In this document: one piece after another, positions 24,603 to 32,647 of the stretch | Layout of the letters: the number at the start of each line of letters is the position of its first letter | How positions within the stretch are numbered: position 1 is the stretch's first letter | Assembly (NCBI GenBank): GCA_964429355.1 | Contig: CAYSCH010000003.1 | Location: forward strand, 13,635-77,634 | Length of the DNA: 64,000 nucleotides | Direction: 5' to 3' | Origin: JAAYAY01 sp964429355 | GTDB taxonomy: Bacteria > Planctomycetota > Planctomycetia > Pirellulales > Thermoguttaceae | Notes under the pieces: generated by a model | Database searches by the model: none | Seen by the model: the letters and a program-made list of their open reading frames with translations, nothing else | Told to the model about the DNA's origin: nothing | Program-made: the position numbers and the translations under genes

Positions 24603-27035
24603 TCAGCCGTTCGGATTAACCCGGCCGCTCATCTGCAAATCGCCCATCACCGCGTCGGGATCCAGGCCAAATTTGGCGCAGGCCATTTCGAAGATTTTCC
24701 GGGCGGTCTCAATAGGAACGCCATCCAGAGGACCGCCATGGACTACATCGCCGCTCGCATCCCCGTCGCAATCGTACTGTTCGTCGTCATCCAGCAGCGC
24801 CGCACCGGGGCCCAGCGCATCTTCTACCTTTTGGAGATATCGTTTCGCCTCCTCCATCACGCGTTTGTCCGCTGGATCGCCCGATTTTGCCGCCAGATCG
24901 ATCGCCCGCCGAAATCGCTCGATGGTCCGTGGCCGGTAGCGCGGCCCCTTGCCCATATCCTCGATGCCCTTGAGGAGATGAAAGAGGGCCATGTCGGGGA
25001 ATCGCCGAATCCCCACCTTGGCAAACTTCATCACCAGTTTCCACTCCTTCTGCTCTCGCAGGAACTCGCACGCATCCCGGAGATCCACCCCAATCCATTT
25101 CACTCGCCCGCAACGGCCGATATACTGGACCAAGTGACGCGAGCACTTCGCCAGATTCGCAAGCGGCTGCGGCATTGCCCGTTCGGTGGCAACTATGCGG
25201 CACATCAGCCCCGCCGTCGAACTGCGGCACCGTCGCCTCAAGGCCTCCGTCCATCGCTTCTCGTACAGCCAAACCTCGTGGTTGGGCAAACCATATCGCA
25301 GCCCCTCGATGGCTATCGCCAACCACAAGGCGGTCGGCTCCTCCAGCCGCTCCTGTGCTTGCTCCACCAGTCGCCGCGCCGCGCCGGCGTCATTCGCCTT
25401 GATTTCCAGAACCGCCTTGCGGGCCAAAACGTCGTAGTTGCCAGCCCGCAACGGCAAAACCCGATCGGCAGCCGCCAATTCGTTGCGTGCTTCGTCGTAC
25501 CGGCCCGATCCGGCCCGATCCCGGGCCACGGCCAAGTGCGCGGACCACACAAGCTCGGCCGTCGTCTGGTCCAAGGGCTTCGACTGACGCGCCCTCAGTG
25601 CGTATTTCAACCCTTGCTGCGGCTCCCCCTGAACGAGATGGTGTGTCGCAAGCCGAGTCAGAGCGTCGACATGGTCGGGCACATGCTCCAGAAGCCGGCG
25701 GTACACTCCGGCGGCCTCTTCCGATCGATTTCGATTCTGGTGGAACTTTGCCGCCAGCATGTAAGCGGGGGCGAACTCCGGCGCGACGGCCATGCAGGCC
25801 TCAAAAGCGTCCCACGCCTCCTTTTCGGCCTTTTCGATGTCGCGCGAATGGTCCCATCCGCAGCGGCAGGTGCGATAGCGGGTCACATCTTCCAGATAGC
25901 TGCTCGCCAGACGAAGCCAAACCAGCCCCTGGGCCAGACTTCTCTCCGAAGCCTGGAACACGGGCAGATCCGCAAGGTCGTCCAGATAACTCCGCCAGTA
26001 CACTTCCGACTTGTCTTCGACGTATTCCGAGTTCTCGCAGGCGATCGCCTTGACGCGATTCCAGTGCGGGTCGAGCGGTAGCGGATCGGCGATTTTCGAA
26101 AGGCTGGTCAGTTCATCCAGGCATCCATCCCTCGCCAAGCTCCCCGACAGACACTCGATCAGCTTGCGATAGAGCTCGCGGTCCAACTCCCGCAATGTGG
26201 AATGGACCACCCGAAATGTCTTGACCATCTGCGGCCAATCGTGACCTGCCTGCGACTGTCTCAGACGCATCAAGCTACTCAGCACGGCCTGGTGGGCCGT
26301 GTGCTTTTCCAGACGAACGATTTTCGCTCGCAGATTCACGTCTTGCTGGGAACTTGCGATGCCGGCTATCACCCTCAGCGGTGCGGCGATCGTGACCGCT
26401 GTCCGATCCGGATTGAGCCGACCCCAATTGGCCTCCATCTCAGTCCGGTCTTTCCGATAATAGGCTATCAGACCGCGAACGAAGTACTTCCAGTCGGCAA
26501 ACACCGATTGACGCGAGATCTCCTTCAGACATGCCAGAGCCGCAGCGTCATCGCCGTGCTCGACCGCATCCAGCGCAGCCCGAATCTGCGAAGCCTCGTC
26601 TCGCAACTCTTTCATCGACGCCGGCGTACTGCCCGGCTTGACGACGGCCCGGTCTGCCGCCTTGATCACAAGCCGTTTGCGATCTTCCTCCGTCAAGCGG
26701 TTCTGGGCTTGGGGCAGTCGATCGAGCATCCCGACCGATAACAACAGTTCGGGCAGCCCCGCCTCCACCGCGGCCTCGGTAATTCCCAGTTCGAGCAACT
26801 CGCCGACAATCCGCCGCGCATCGTCGCTCAGCCCGCTCCGCACAAGCTGCTGCGCCCGTCCTATGTATGCGTGTTCGAGAAAACACCGCAATTCCCCCGT
26901 CGGCGATTGCCGGTACCAGAGCCGGGCATCCTTGAGCGCCTGTTTGTAGTCACCCCGACTGAGGCTGCGTTTGACGCAATCGACCGGGTCAACCGCCGCC
27001 CGTCCCTTCGGCCGCTTCTTGCTCTTCGAAGCCAT
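24603..27035 (-). CDS. Large TPR-repeat protein, first gene of the Hsp70 operon
   Basis: 810 aa with a basic N-terminus (MASKSKKRPKGRAAVDPVD) and no signal peptide, so cytoplasmic. It is a mostly helical solenoid with TPR-like units such as KQALKDARLWYRQSPTG, AYMLAAKFHQNRNRSEEA and DALTRLATHHLVQGEPQQ. A C-R-C-G-W-D motif lies near residue 390. The C-terminus has an acidic stretch (LLDDDEQYDCDGDASGD) and a short helical end (IFEMACAKFGLDPD). No enzyme domain seen. As the promoter-proximal gene ahead of J-like, GrpE-like and DnaK-like genes, it may be a client-binding or scaffold component. Function not known to me. Confidence 0.85.
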   Translation of the reverse strand: MASKSKKRPKGRAAVDPVDCVKRSLSRGDYKQALKDARLWYRQSPTGELRCFLEHAYIGRAQQLVRSGLSDDARRIVGELLELGITEAAVEAGLPELLLSVGMLDRLPQAQNRLTEEDRKRLVIKAADRAVVKPGSTPASMKELRDEASQIRAALDAVEHGDDAAALACLKEISRQSVFADWKYFVRGLIAYYRKDRTEMEANWGRLNPDRTAVTIAAPLRVIAGIASSQQDVNLRAKIVRLEKHTAHQAVLSSLMRLRQSQAGHDWPQMVKTFRVVHSTLRELDRELYRKLIECLSGSLARDGCLDELTSLSKIADPLPLDPHWNRVKAIACENSEYVEDKSEVYWRSYLDDLADLPVFQASERSLAQGLVWLRLASSYLEDVTRYRTCRCGWDHSRDIEKAEKEAWDAFEACMAVAPEFAPAYMLAAKFHQNRNRSEEAAGVYRRLLEHVPDHVDALTRLATHHLVQGEPQQGLKYALRARQSKPLDQTTAELVWSAHLAVARDRAGSGRYDEARNELAAADRVLPLRAGNYDVLARKAVLEIKANDAGAARRLVEQAQERLEEPTALWLAIAIEGLRYGLPNHEVWLYEKRWTEALRRRCRSSTAGLMCRIVATERAMPQPLANLAKCSRHLVQYIGRCGRVKWIGVDLRDACEFLREQKEWKLVMKFAKVGIRRFPDMALFHLLKGIEDMGKGPRYRPRTIERFRRAIDLAAKSGDPADKRVMEEAKRYLQKVEDALGPGAALLDDDEQYDCDGDASGDVVHGGPLDGVPIETARKIFEMACAKFGLDPDAVMGDLQMSGRVNPNG

Positions 27036-27353
27036 GAATCACTTCCTTGCGGAGCAACTGGGTCAACTCGTGCTCGGTTCCTTCTCGCCCCCCCTCAAAA
27101 CGAATAATTTAGCCGATCTTCCGTGTTCCTCCAAGTCAGTGCGCGATTTTTTCGGGCCTCGCGAATCGCCCGGTGGCACTTCCAATGCAGAAGACCGTTT
27201 TCTTTGTCACACCTTGTAACGGTATCCCCGACACCCGGAGAGCTTGCGTCACCGGCAAACCGGGTTACGATGAAGCCAAATCATCCCCTGTCGAGGCCGA
27301 TACTCCTTCCCTGTCGCTCTCTGCCGCACCACCCCACGCTCTGAGGTTTCAAC
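27036..27353. other. Divergent intergenic region between the Hsp70 operon and the Tat oxidoreductase
   Basis: 318 nt holding the minus-strand promoter listed separately. I found no clear plus-strand promoter and no coding frame. Confidence 0.5.
27106..27134 (-). promoter_or_regulatory. Candidate promoter of the Hsp70 operon
   Basis: On the minus strand: TTGGAG (27134-27129), 17 nt spacer, TAAATT (27111-27106), about 70 nt before the TPR start codon. No CIRCE-type inverted repeat is visible, so heat-shock control by HrcA is not supported. Confidence 0.4.
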
Positions 27354-28748
27354 ATGGACACCCGCCGCCCCTCAACGACCACCCGCCGCCGGTTCCTCAA
27401 GGCAGCAGCCACGGCCGTGGGCGTCTCCCTTCCTGCCCTGGTTCCTTCCCGCGCGCTCGGCGCCAATTCGCCCAGCAACCGTATCAACGTGGGCGTGATC
27501 GGCTGCGGGCACCAGAGCCAGCGCGACATTCCCTCTTTCCTCGTCCACGACGACTGTCAGATCCTCGCCGTCTGCGACGTTAACCGCGCCGGCCTTGGCT
27601 ATTACTACCCCGACCAGATCCTCGGCCGCGAGACCGCCCAGCGTTGGGTCAACGAGCACTACGCCGCCCAAACCGGCCAGCCCACCTATCGGGGCTGCGA
27701 CGCCTACCCCGATTTTCGCCAGCTTCTCGCTCGCCCCGATCTCGACGCCGTTGCCATCATCGTTCCCGACCATTGGCACGCCCTGATCGCCATCGCCGCC
27801 ATGAGAGAAGGCAAAGACGTCTACTGCGAAAAACCCCTGGCACTGAACATCGACCAGGGCCGCCGGATGGTCAAGGCGGTTCGCCAGTACCAACGCGTTT
27901 TTCAGACGGGCGCCCAGTTCCGGTCCTGCAACAACGTGCGGCACGCCTGCGAACTGGTCCGCAACGGCCGCCTGGGCGAGATCCGCACTGTCCGCACCTG
28001 GGTCGATCCCAATAGTTTCCCCAGCCCTGGCCCGGGGTGGCAGCCGACGCCCGTACCTGAAGGCTTCGACTACAACTTCTGGCTCGGCCCCGCGCCCGAA
28101 GCCCCCTACCACATTGAGCGCTGCTTCCATCGCTGGCGTTACATACTCGACTACTCCAACGGGCAGACGGCCAATTTCGGCGCCCACACCAACGACATCG
28201 CCCAGTGGGGCCTGGGTAAGGACGGTACCACTCCGGTCGAATTTGCCGACAATGGCTCCGAATTTCTGCCCAAGGGAAGCCTCTTCACCGCGGCCAGCAA
28301 GACAGCCTTTCGCGCCCGCTATGCCGACGGCATCGAACTGATCTGCGAGACCCGCACCAACTCCGCCACCAGGTTCGAAGGCACCGAAGGCCGGCTCGAA
28401 ATCAATCTCGGCGGCTCCATCAAAACGTTCCCCGAGAACCTCAAGGACTCTGTGATCGGCCCCGGCGAAATCCACCTGCCGAAGAGTAATCCCGCTCGCG
28501 AGGACAACGTCCGCAAAAACATCGACGCCGACCACGTCCGCAACTTTCTCGACGCCGTCAAGAGCCGGCAGGATCCGATCGAACCGGTCGAGGTCGGCCT
28601 CAGCACGTCCAGCCTGTGCATCCTCGGCAGCATCTCCCAGATCCTCAAACGCAAGTTCACCTGGGACCCCAAGGCCGAGCGCAGCCCCGATGAAGACGTC
28701 AACCGCATGCTCACCCGCCCCATGCGCGAACCCTGGATACTCCCTTGA
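27354..28748 (+). CDS. Tat-exported Gfo/Idh/MocA-family oxidoreductase
   Basis: 464 aa. The N-terminus carries a twin-arginine signal (TTRRRFLKAAATAVGVSLP) with a cleavage-like region ending SRALGA. The Rossmann start is INVGVIGCGHQSQRDIP, and the family E-K-P motif is in VYCEKPLALNIDQGRRM. The C-terminal alpha/beta domain includes FGAHTNDIAQWGLGKDG. Such proteins act on sugars or their derivatives with NAD(P) and are greatly expanded in planctomycetes. Substrate unknown. Its stop overlaps the TTG start of the next small gene. Confidence 0.92.
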   Translation: MDTRRPSTTTRRRFLKAAATAVGVSLPALVPSRALGANSPSNRINVGVIGCGHQSQRDIPSFLVHDDCQILAVCDVNRAGLGYYYPDQILGRETAQRWVNEHYAAQTGQPTYRGCDAYPDFRQLLARPDLDAVAIIVPDHWHALIAIAAMREGKDVYCEKPLALNIDQGRRMVKAVRQYQRVFQTGAQFRSCNNVRHACELVRNGRLGEIRTVRTWVDPNSFPSPGPGWQPTPVPEGFDYNFWLGPAPEAPYHIERCFHRWRYILDYSNGQTANFGAHTNDIAQWGLGKDGTTPVEFADNGSEFLPKGSLFTAASKTAFRARYADGIELICETRTNSATRFEGTEGRLEINLGGSIKTFPENLKDSVIGPGEIHLPKSNPAREDNVRKNIDADHVRNFLDAVKSRQDPIEPVEVGLSTSSLCILGSISQILKRKFTWDPKAERSPDEDVNRMLTRPMREPWILP

Positions 28749-29086
28749 CGCCCGCCGGTGGGTCGCACTTGCCGAGGGCGACACCTCCTGCCGCTCTTGT
28801 CCAACACCTGCCTGCGGCGGGCGATCCACGTCACCACGGGTATTTCGTCTCAAACGGCTGGTACTACGGGTCGACCGCCTTGATCCTTGGCTCGCGTATG
28901 GGCGACGCCGGATGGCAGTCCTACACCGTCCTCCGTCGCACGATCGTGGGCCTCGACTATCTCGTCTTCGGTCTTCTCTTCTTCCTCGTGGCTATGCTCA
29001 TCAGCCTCAGCAAGGCCGGGCTGCTGCGCGGTCCGCACCAACCGACCGCTGAGAAACGTCCGCCTCGCGATGACGCGACCCTGTAG
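28745..29086 (+). CDS. Small membrane protein, possibly a gene remnant
   Basis: 113 aa from a TTG that overlaps the preceding stop codon (TTGA). Residues from about 32 onward have strong GC3 coding bias and a single membrane segment (LDYLVFGLLFFLVAMLI) preceded by GWYYGSTALILGSRMGD. The first 30 residues are Pro/Ala-rich and look non-native. It may be a small membrane protein or the C-terminal remnant of a larger one. I recognise no family. Confidence 0.4.
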   Translation: MTPAGGSHLPRATPPAALVQHLPAAGDPRHHGYFVSNGWYYGSTALILGSRMGDAGWQSYTVLRRTIVGLDYLVFGLLFFLVAMLISLSKAGLLRGPHQPTAEKRPPRDDATL

Positions 29087-29175
29087 TCCATAGGCGCCCC
29101 ACTGGCACCCGGATAACATGGACCCTATCGTTGTACTCACCATGAACGAGGCCACCCGGATAAAAGGGAATTGTG

Positions 29176-30639
29176 ATGAGAGCCTGCAGCATTGTTGCGA
29201 TCGTCGTTTTGTGTGCGATGATCTTCTATCCAAACTCCGTCACTCTCGCCGCCGAGCCGTCCACAGGCCCATTCGACGTTCGCAATTTCGGCGCGATCGG
29301 TGACGGCAAAACGATCGACACCCAGTCGATCCAAAAGGCCATCGATGCCTGCGGTGCGGCCGGTAAAGGGCAGGTGCTCTTTCCGGAAGGGCATTATCTG
29401 TCCGGTACGCTCCGACTCCGGAGCGGTACCGAACTCCATCTGGCCGAGGGCGCACGGCTCGTCGGCATCGCGGACGTCGAATCCTACACAGGCTTCGACG
29501 CAGACACCTGGGGCAAGTCTCGCTGGAATCACGGCCTCATCGTCGGCGAGGGCCTTCACGATATCTCCATCACCGGCGCCGGCGTGATCGACGGCAACAA
29601 GGTCTTCGATCCCCAGGGCGAAGAGAAGATGCGGGGCCCGCACACGATCCTGCTCTCAGACTGCCGCAACGTGACACTCCGCGGGGTAAAACTCCGCGAT
29701 TCCGCCAACTACGCGTTTCTGTTCTACGGCTCGTCGAGCGTTCTCGTCGAGGACGTCACGTTCGAGGGGGGTTGGGATGGCGTCCACTTCCGGGGTAAGC
29801 CGGACTCTTGGAATCGCGACGTGCGAATCACCGGTTGCAGGTTTTTCACCGGCGATGACTCCATCGCGGGACACTACGTCGAAGATGCGATCGTCGAGGA
29901 CTGCACGATCAATTCGTCCTGCAACGGAGTCCGGCTCATCGGACCGGCCCGGCGTCTCACCTTCGCGCGTTGTGAGTTCTTCGGCCCGGGCAAGTTCGAG
30001 CATCGCACCTCACGCGACCTGCACCGCACGAACATGCTGGCCGCGTTATGTATCCAGCCCTCCTCATGGACTCCGACCCCCGGCCCGCTGGAAGATCTGC
30101 ACGTCAGCGACGTCACGATGCGAAACGTCGCCTGTGCCCTTCACGTATCGCTGCGAGAGGACAACACCGGCGATCGTTTGACGTTCGAGAGACTTAAGGC
30201 GACGGGCGTCTACGGCCCGGCGATCTCCGTCGAGAGTTGGGCCGATCAACCGCTCGGCACGGTTTCCCTTCGCGACATAGACGTCGAGTACGCGCCCGGC
30301 GCGTTTGTCGACCCGCGGGTGGGTGACGCGCTGAAGATCCAATCGCCGATCCAAAAACCGGGGGCCAGCCCCTCCATGCGGAAACTGCCCGTCTGGGGCT
30401 TCTACGGCCGCAATGTCGGCCTGATGCAGCTAGACCGCGTCCGGTTGGTGAACGGAGACCGCACCGATGCCCGTCCCGTCATCCGTGTTGACAACGCCGA
30501 AGAGGTCTCTCTCGATCACCTCGAGCACTCGCCTCTCCCTCCCGGAACGACAGCCGTCGAGCATAGCGGCGTCAAGACAGTCAAGCGGGACGATACCCGG
30601 GAGTCGCCGTTGCCACCTCGCATGAAGCCAAATGGATAG
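29176..30639 (+). CDS. Secreted parallel beta-helix protein (GH28/pectate-lyase-3-like)
   Basis: About 487 aa from the ATG at 29176 (AAGGG 7 nt upstream; a GTG at 29173 is less well spaced). The signal peptide is ACSIVAIVVLCAMIFYPNSV. A Pectate_lyase_3-type start follows: FDVRNFGAIGDGKTIDTQSI and KAIDACGAAGKGQVLFPEGHY. Repeating beta-helix turns (SITGAGVIDG, NVTLRGVKLRD, VRITGCRFFTGDDSIAG) contain the G-D-D motif of polygalacturonases, but the H-G and R-I-K motifs are not evident. A polysaccharide-active role is likely; hydrolase chemistry is not assured. Convergent with the fucose-isomerase-like gene. Confidence 0.82.
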   Translation: MRACSIVAIVVLCAMIFYPNSVTLAAEPSTGPFDVRNFGAIGDGKTIDTQSIQKAIDACGAAGKGQVLFPEGHYLSGTLRLRSGTELHLAEGARLVGIADVESYTGFDADTWGKSRWNHGLIVGEGLHDISITGAGVIDGNKVFDPQGEEKMRGPHTILLSDCRNVTLRGVKLRDSANYAFLFYGSSSVLVEDVTFEGGWDGVHFRGKPDSWNRDVRITGCRFFTGDDSIAGHYVEDAIVEDCTINSSCNGVRLIGPARRLTFARCEFFGPGKFEHRTSRDLHRTNMLAALCIQPSSWTPTPGPLEDLHVSDVTMRNVACALHVSLREDNTGDRLTFERLKATGVYGPAISVESWADQPLGTVSLRDIDVEYAPGAFVDPRVGDALKIQSPIQKPGASPSMRKLPVWGFYGRNVGLMQLDRVRLVNGDRTDARPVIRVDNAEEVSLDHLEHSPLPPGTTAVEHSGVKTVKRDDTRESPLPPRMKPNG

Positions 30640-30701
30640 AAGACACTCCTCGCCCATTCCGACACCGAACCGAAGCCCCCGCGAGGACAGATAAGCGACC
30701 C

Positions 30702-30753
30702 GAATCGCAGGCGAGGACCGAGGGCATGCCATGGCTATCCTCGCCTGCAATTC
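30702..30753. terminator. Long inverted repeat between convergent genes
   Basis: GAATCGCAGGCGAGGA (30702-30717) pairs with TCCTCGCCTGCAATTC (30738-30753): 16 positions, one mismatch, 20 nt loop. Lying between two converging genes it is a good candidate for a bidirectional terminator. No long T-run adjoins it. Confidence 0.6.
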
Positions 30754-30817
30754 AGGCCTTGTACGTCTCCTCGCACGGCTGAGCCAGGAACGCGACTTGT
30801 CGCCCGGTTCTGCCGGC

Positions 30818-32251
30818 TCAGCCTTCCTCGACGACCTTCAGGTTCATCAGCCGTGACAGGTGGCGGATGCTGTCCATGTGGTCGCCATAGAACACAACTC
30901 GGTGAAGCAGCGTCATCGCATCTTCGGTCTCCAGGACACTGCTCCAGTTGACGGCCATCTTCGCCGCATCGCGAACTTCGGTGACAATCTGGGTGCGGCA
31001 GGCCCGCACCGATTTCTCCGGAACCTCGATGATCTTGCCGGTCGAAGCCAGGATCGTGTCCAGGTTCACCAGTTTGGTCCGGGTCACGGTCTCACCGAGG
31101 CGGTACTGCACCTCCGGCACGCAGCCACTGCCGCTCACTTCGGAATGTCCGCGCAGCAGGTAAGGCGCCGGCTTGCCCCCCTGGCCGTCCATTTGCAGCG
31201 GGGCGGTGCAATGGGCGGTCCACAACACATTCCGCGAGGTGTCGAAGGTCGCATTGCCCTGGAACCCGGGGCGATCGGTCGCGTACTGGAACAGGAGCAT
31301 TGTCAACAACGAGTCCATGTCCCCCTCGCAGGCTGCTGGGATACCGCAGTCGCGCAATCGCGTGAAACCCAGACAAGGGAAACCTTTCGGCAGCCAGCCC
31401 ATGCACGTACCGATGGCCAACCCCTGGGCCTGTTCCTGTTTCACCAGGTTCTGCAGGGCCACACTGATGCGGGCCGCCTTGATGATGTCCTCCGCAGTGG
31501 GCTCGAGGATCGCTTTCGCCTCTCCTGTCCACCGCGCGGCCTCGTCCTGAACCGCCTTCTCGTCCGCAGCCGAAATCAGGTCGTCGAAGGTTTCTTCCGC
31601 GACGGCCACAACCTCGGCCCCGAGGCGATTTTTAACCTCCTCCGGCGATCGAGCCGGTACCGTGCCGCTTGCCGGAGGAAAGAGGAGAATCCGCGTCTTT
31701 CCCATCATAGGGATCACTCGCAGCAGGCGAAGTGCTCGTTCCAGTTCGTTGTAGTCACTGGTGGGCATAAGCGTGACCGGATGCCCCTGACGTTGCCAGC
31801 GGTGCGGATACATCCAATCATGGCCACTGGCAGGCAGAGAGAAGACGACCATCGGACGTTTCTCGTCGAGAATCGGCTGCGCCGCCCGCACCAAACTGAA
31901 ACAACTCAGGTTGATGGCAAGCACCGGCGCGGCGGGCCCTGCCTCCTTGAGCAAAGCTGTCGTCTCTTCCGCGCTACCCGACTGGCCGATGAGCAGTTCG
32001 ATGTTTCCCAGGTCTCCCTCCGCCTTGGCCAGACGGGCTTTCATGGCCTCCATCTGCTTGGGATCGGCGTTCCACCCCCGGTCCTCCGGTCCGGCAGGCC
32101 CGGTGAAGATCACACAGATTCGCGATTTCTCTCTGGGTTGAGGGGGCGAGTCGGAAGCCCAGGCGTGCGTCCACGCCGTGCTGGCGAGGATCATACCGCC
32201 CGCCGCCACTCCGGCCCCAAGGAACTCTCGTCTCGTGCAGTGTTCACACAT
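30818..32251 (-). CDS. Tat-exported L-fucose isomerase-like protein
   Basis: 477 aa with a Tat signal (CTRREFLGAGVAAGGMILAS). The body resembles the FucI/AraA fold. The N-terminal part has alternating alpha/beta blocks, and the C-terminal part has FPCLGFTRLRDCGIPAACEG and DMDSLLTMLLFQYATDRPGF, followed by NVLWTAHCTAPLQMDG, the pattern of the isomerase substrate and metal region. Canonical FucI is cytoplasmic and larger (about 590 aa). It lies downstream of the alpha-L-fucosidase gene on the same strand, 396 nt apart. The link to fucose is inferred from fold and context; activity outside the cytoplasm would be unusual. Confidence 0.65.
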   Translation of the reverse strand: MCEHCTRREFLGAGVAAGGMILASTAWTHAWASDSPPQPREKSRICVIFTGPAGPEDRGWNADPKQMEAMKARLAKAEGDLGNIELLIGQSGSAEETTALLKEAGPAAPVLAINLSCFSLVRAAQPILDEKRPMVVFSLPASGHDWMYPHRWQRQGHPVTLMPTSDYNELERALRLLRVIPMMGKTRILLFPPASGTVPARSPEEVKNRLGAEVVAVAEETFDDLISAADEKAVQDEAARWTGEAKAILEPTAEDIIKAARISVALQNLVKQEQAQGLAIGTCMGWLPKGFPCLGFTRLRDCGIPAACEGDMDSLLTMLLFQYATDRPGFQGNATFDTSRNVLWTAHCTAPLQMDGQGGKPAPYLLRGHSEVSGSGCVPEVQYRLGETVTRTKLVNLDTILASTGKIIEVPEKSVRACRTQIVTEVRDAAKMAVNWSSVLETEDAMTLLHRVVFYGDHMDSIRHLSRLMNLKVVEEG

Positions 32252-32647
32252 CGCAGTACCCTCCTTCGATTTTTTGAATGGTCTTGCGTGATTCGTGGAA
32301 AAACGATCGCCACGGAGTCAGCCGCGGGGGCGCGCCTCATGGTCGGGTCGCAGTTGCGATTCTGCGTACCGGCCAGTAGGCCCTCATCGAGCCACGAAAC
32401 GGGTGCTCGCGAGTTGGGGAATCCCGCAACGCCCAAACAGCAGAAAACGGCTTTCTCGATCTCAACGACTTGCCCGCAGAGACCGCCCCGCACGATCGCG
32501 TCACGCACAGATTTCACCAGACTCCCAGCCAAAAAGCAAGAACCCGAACGAATCCGGCTTTCGCCCGGACTTTTGGAACCACCAACCTCTCCTCCAAACG
32601 GCGCGGAGGGAGCAGGGAAGGGCCAAGGGTACCGCCCTCGGTCCGAT
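32252..32647. other. Intergenic region with no recognised feature
   Basis: 396 nt between the fucosidase and the fucose-isomerase-like gene, both minus strand. No coding frame, promoter or strong hairpin was convincing. Confidence 0.45.
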
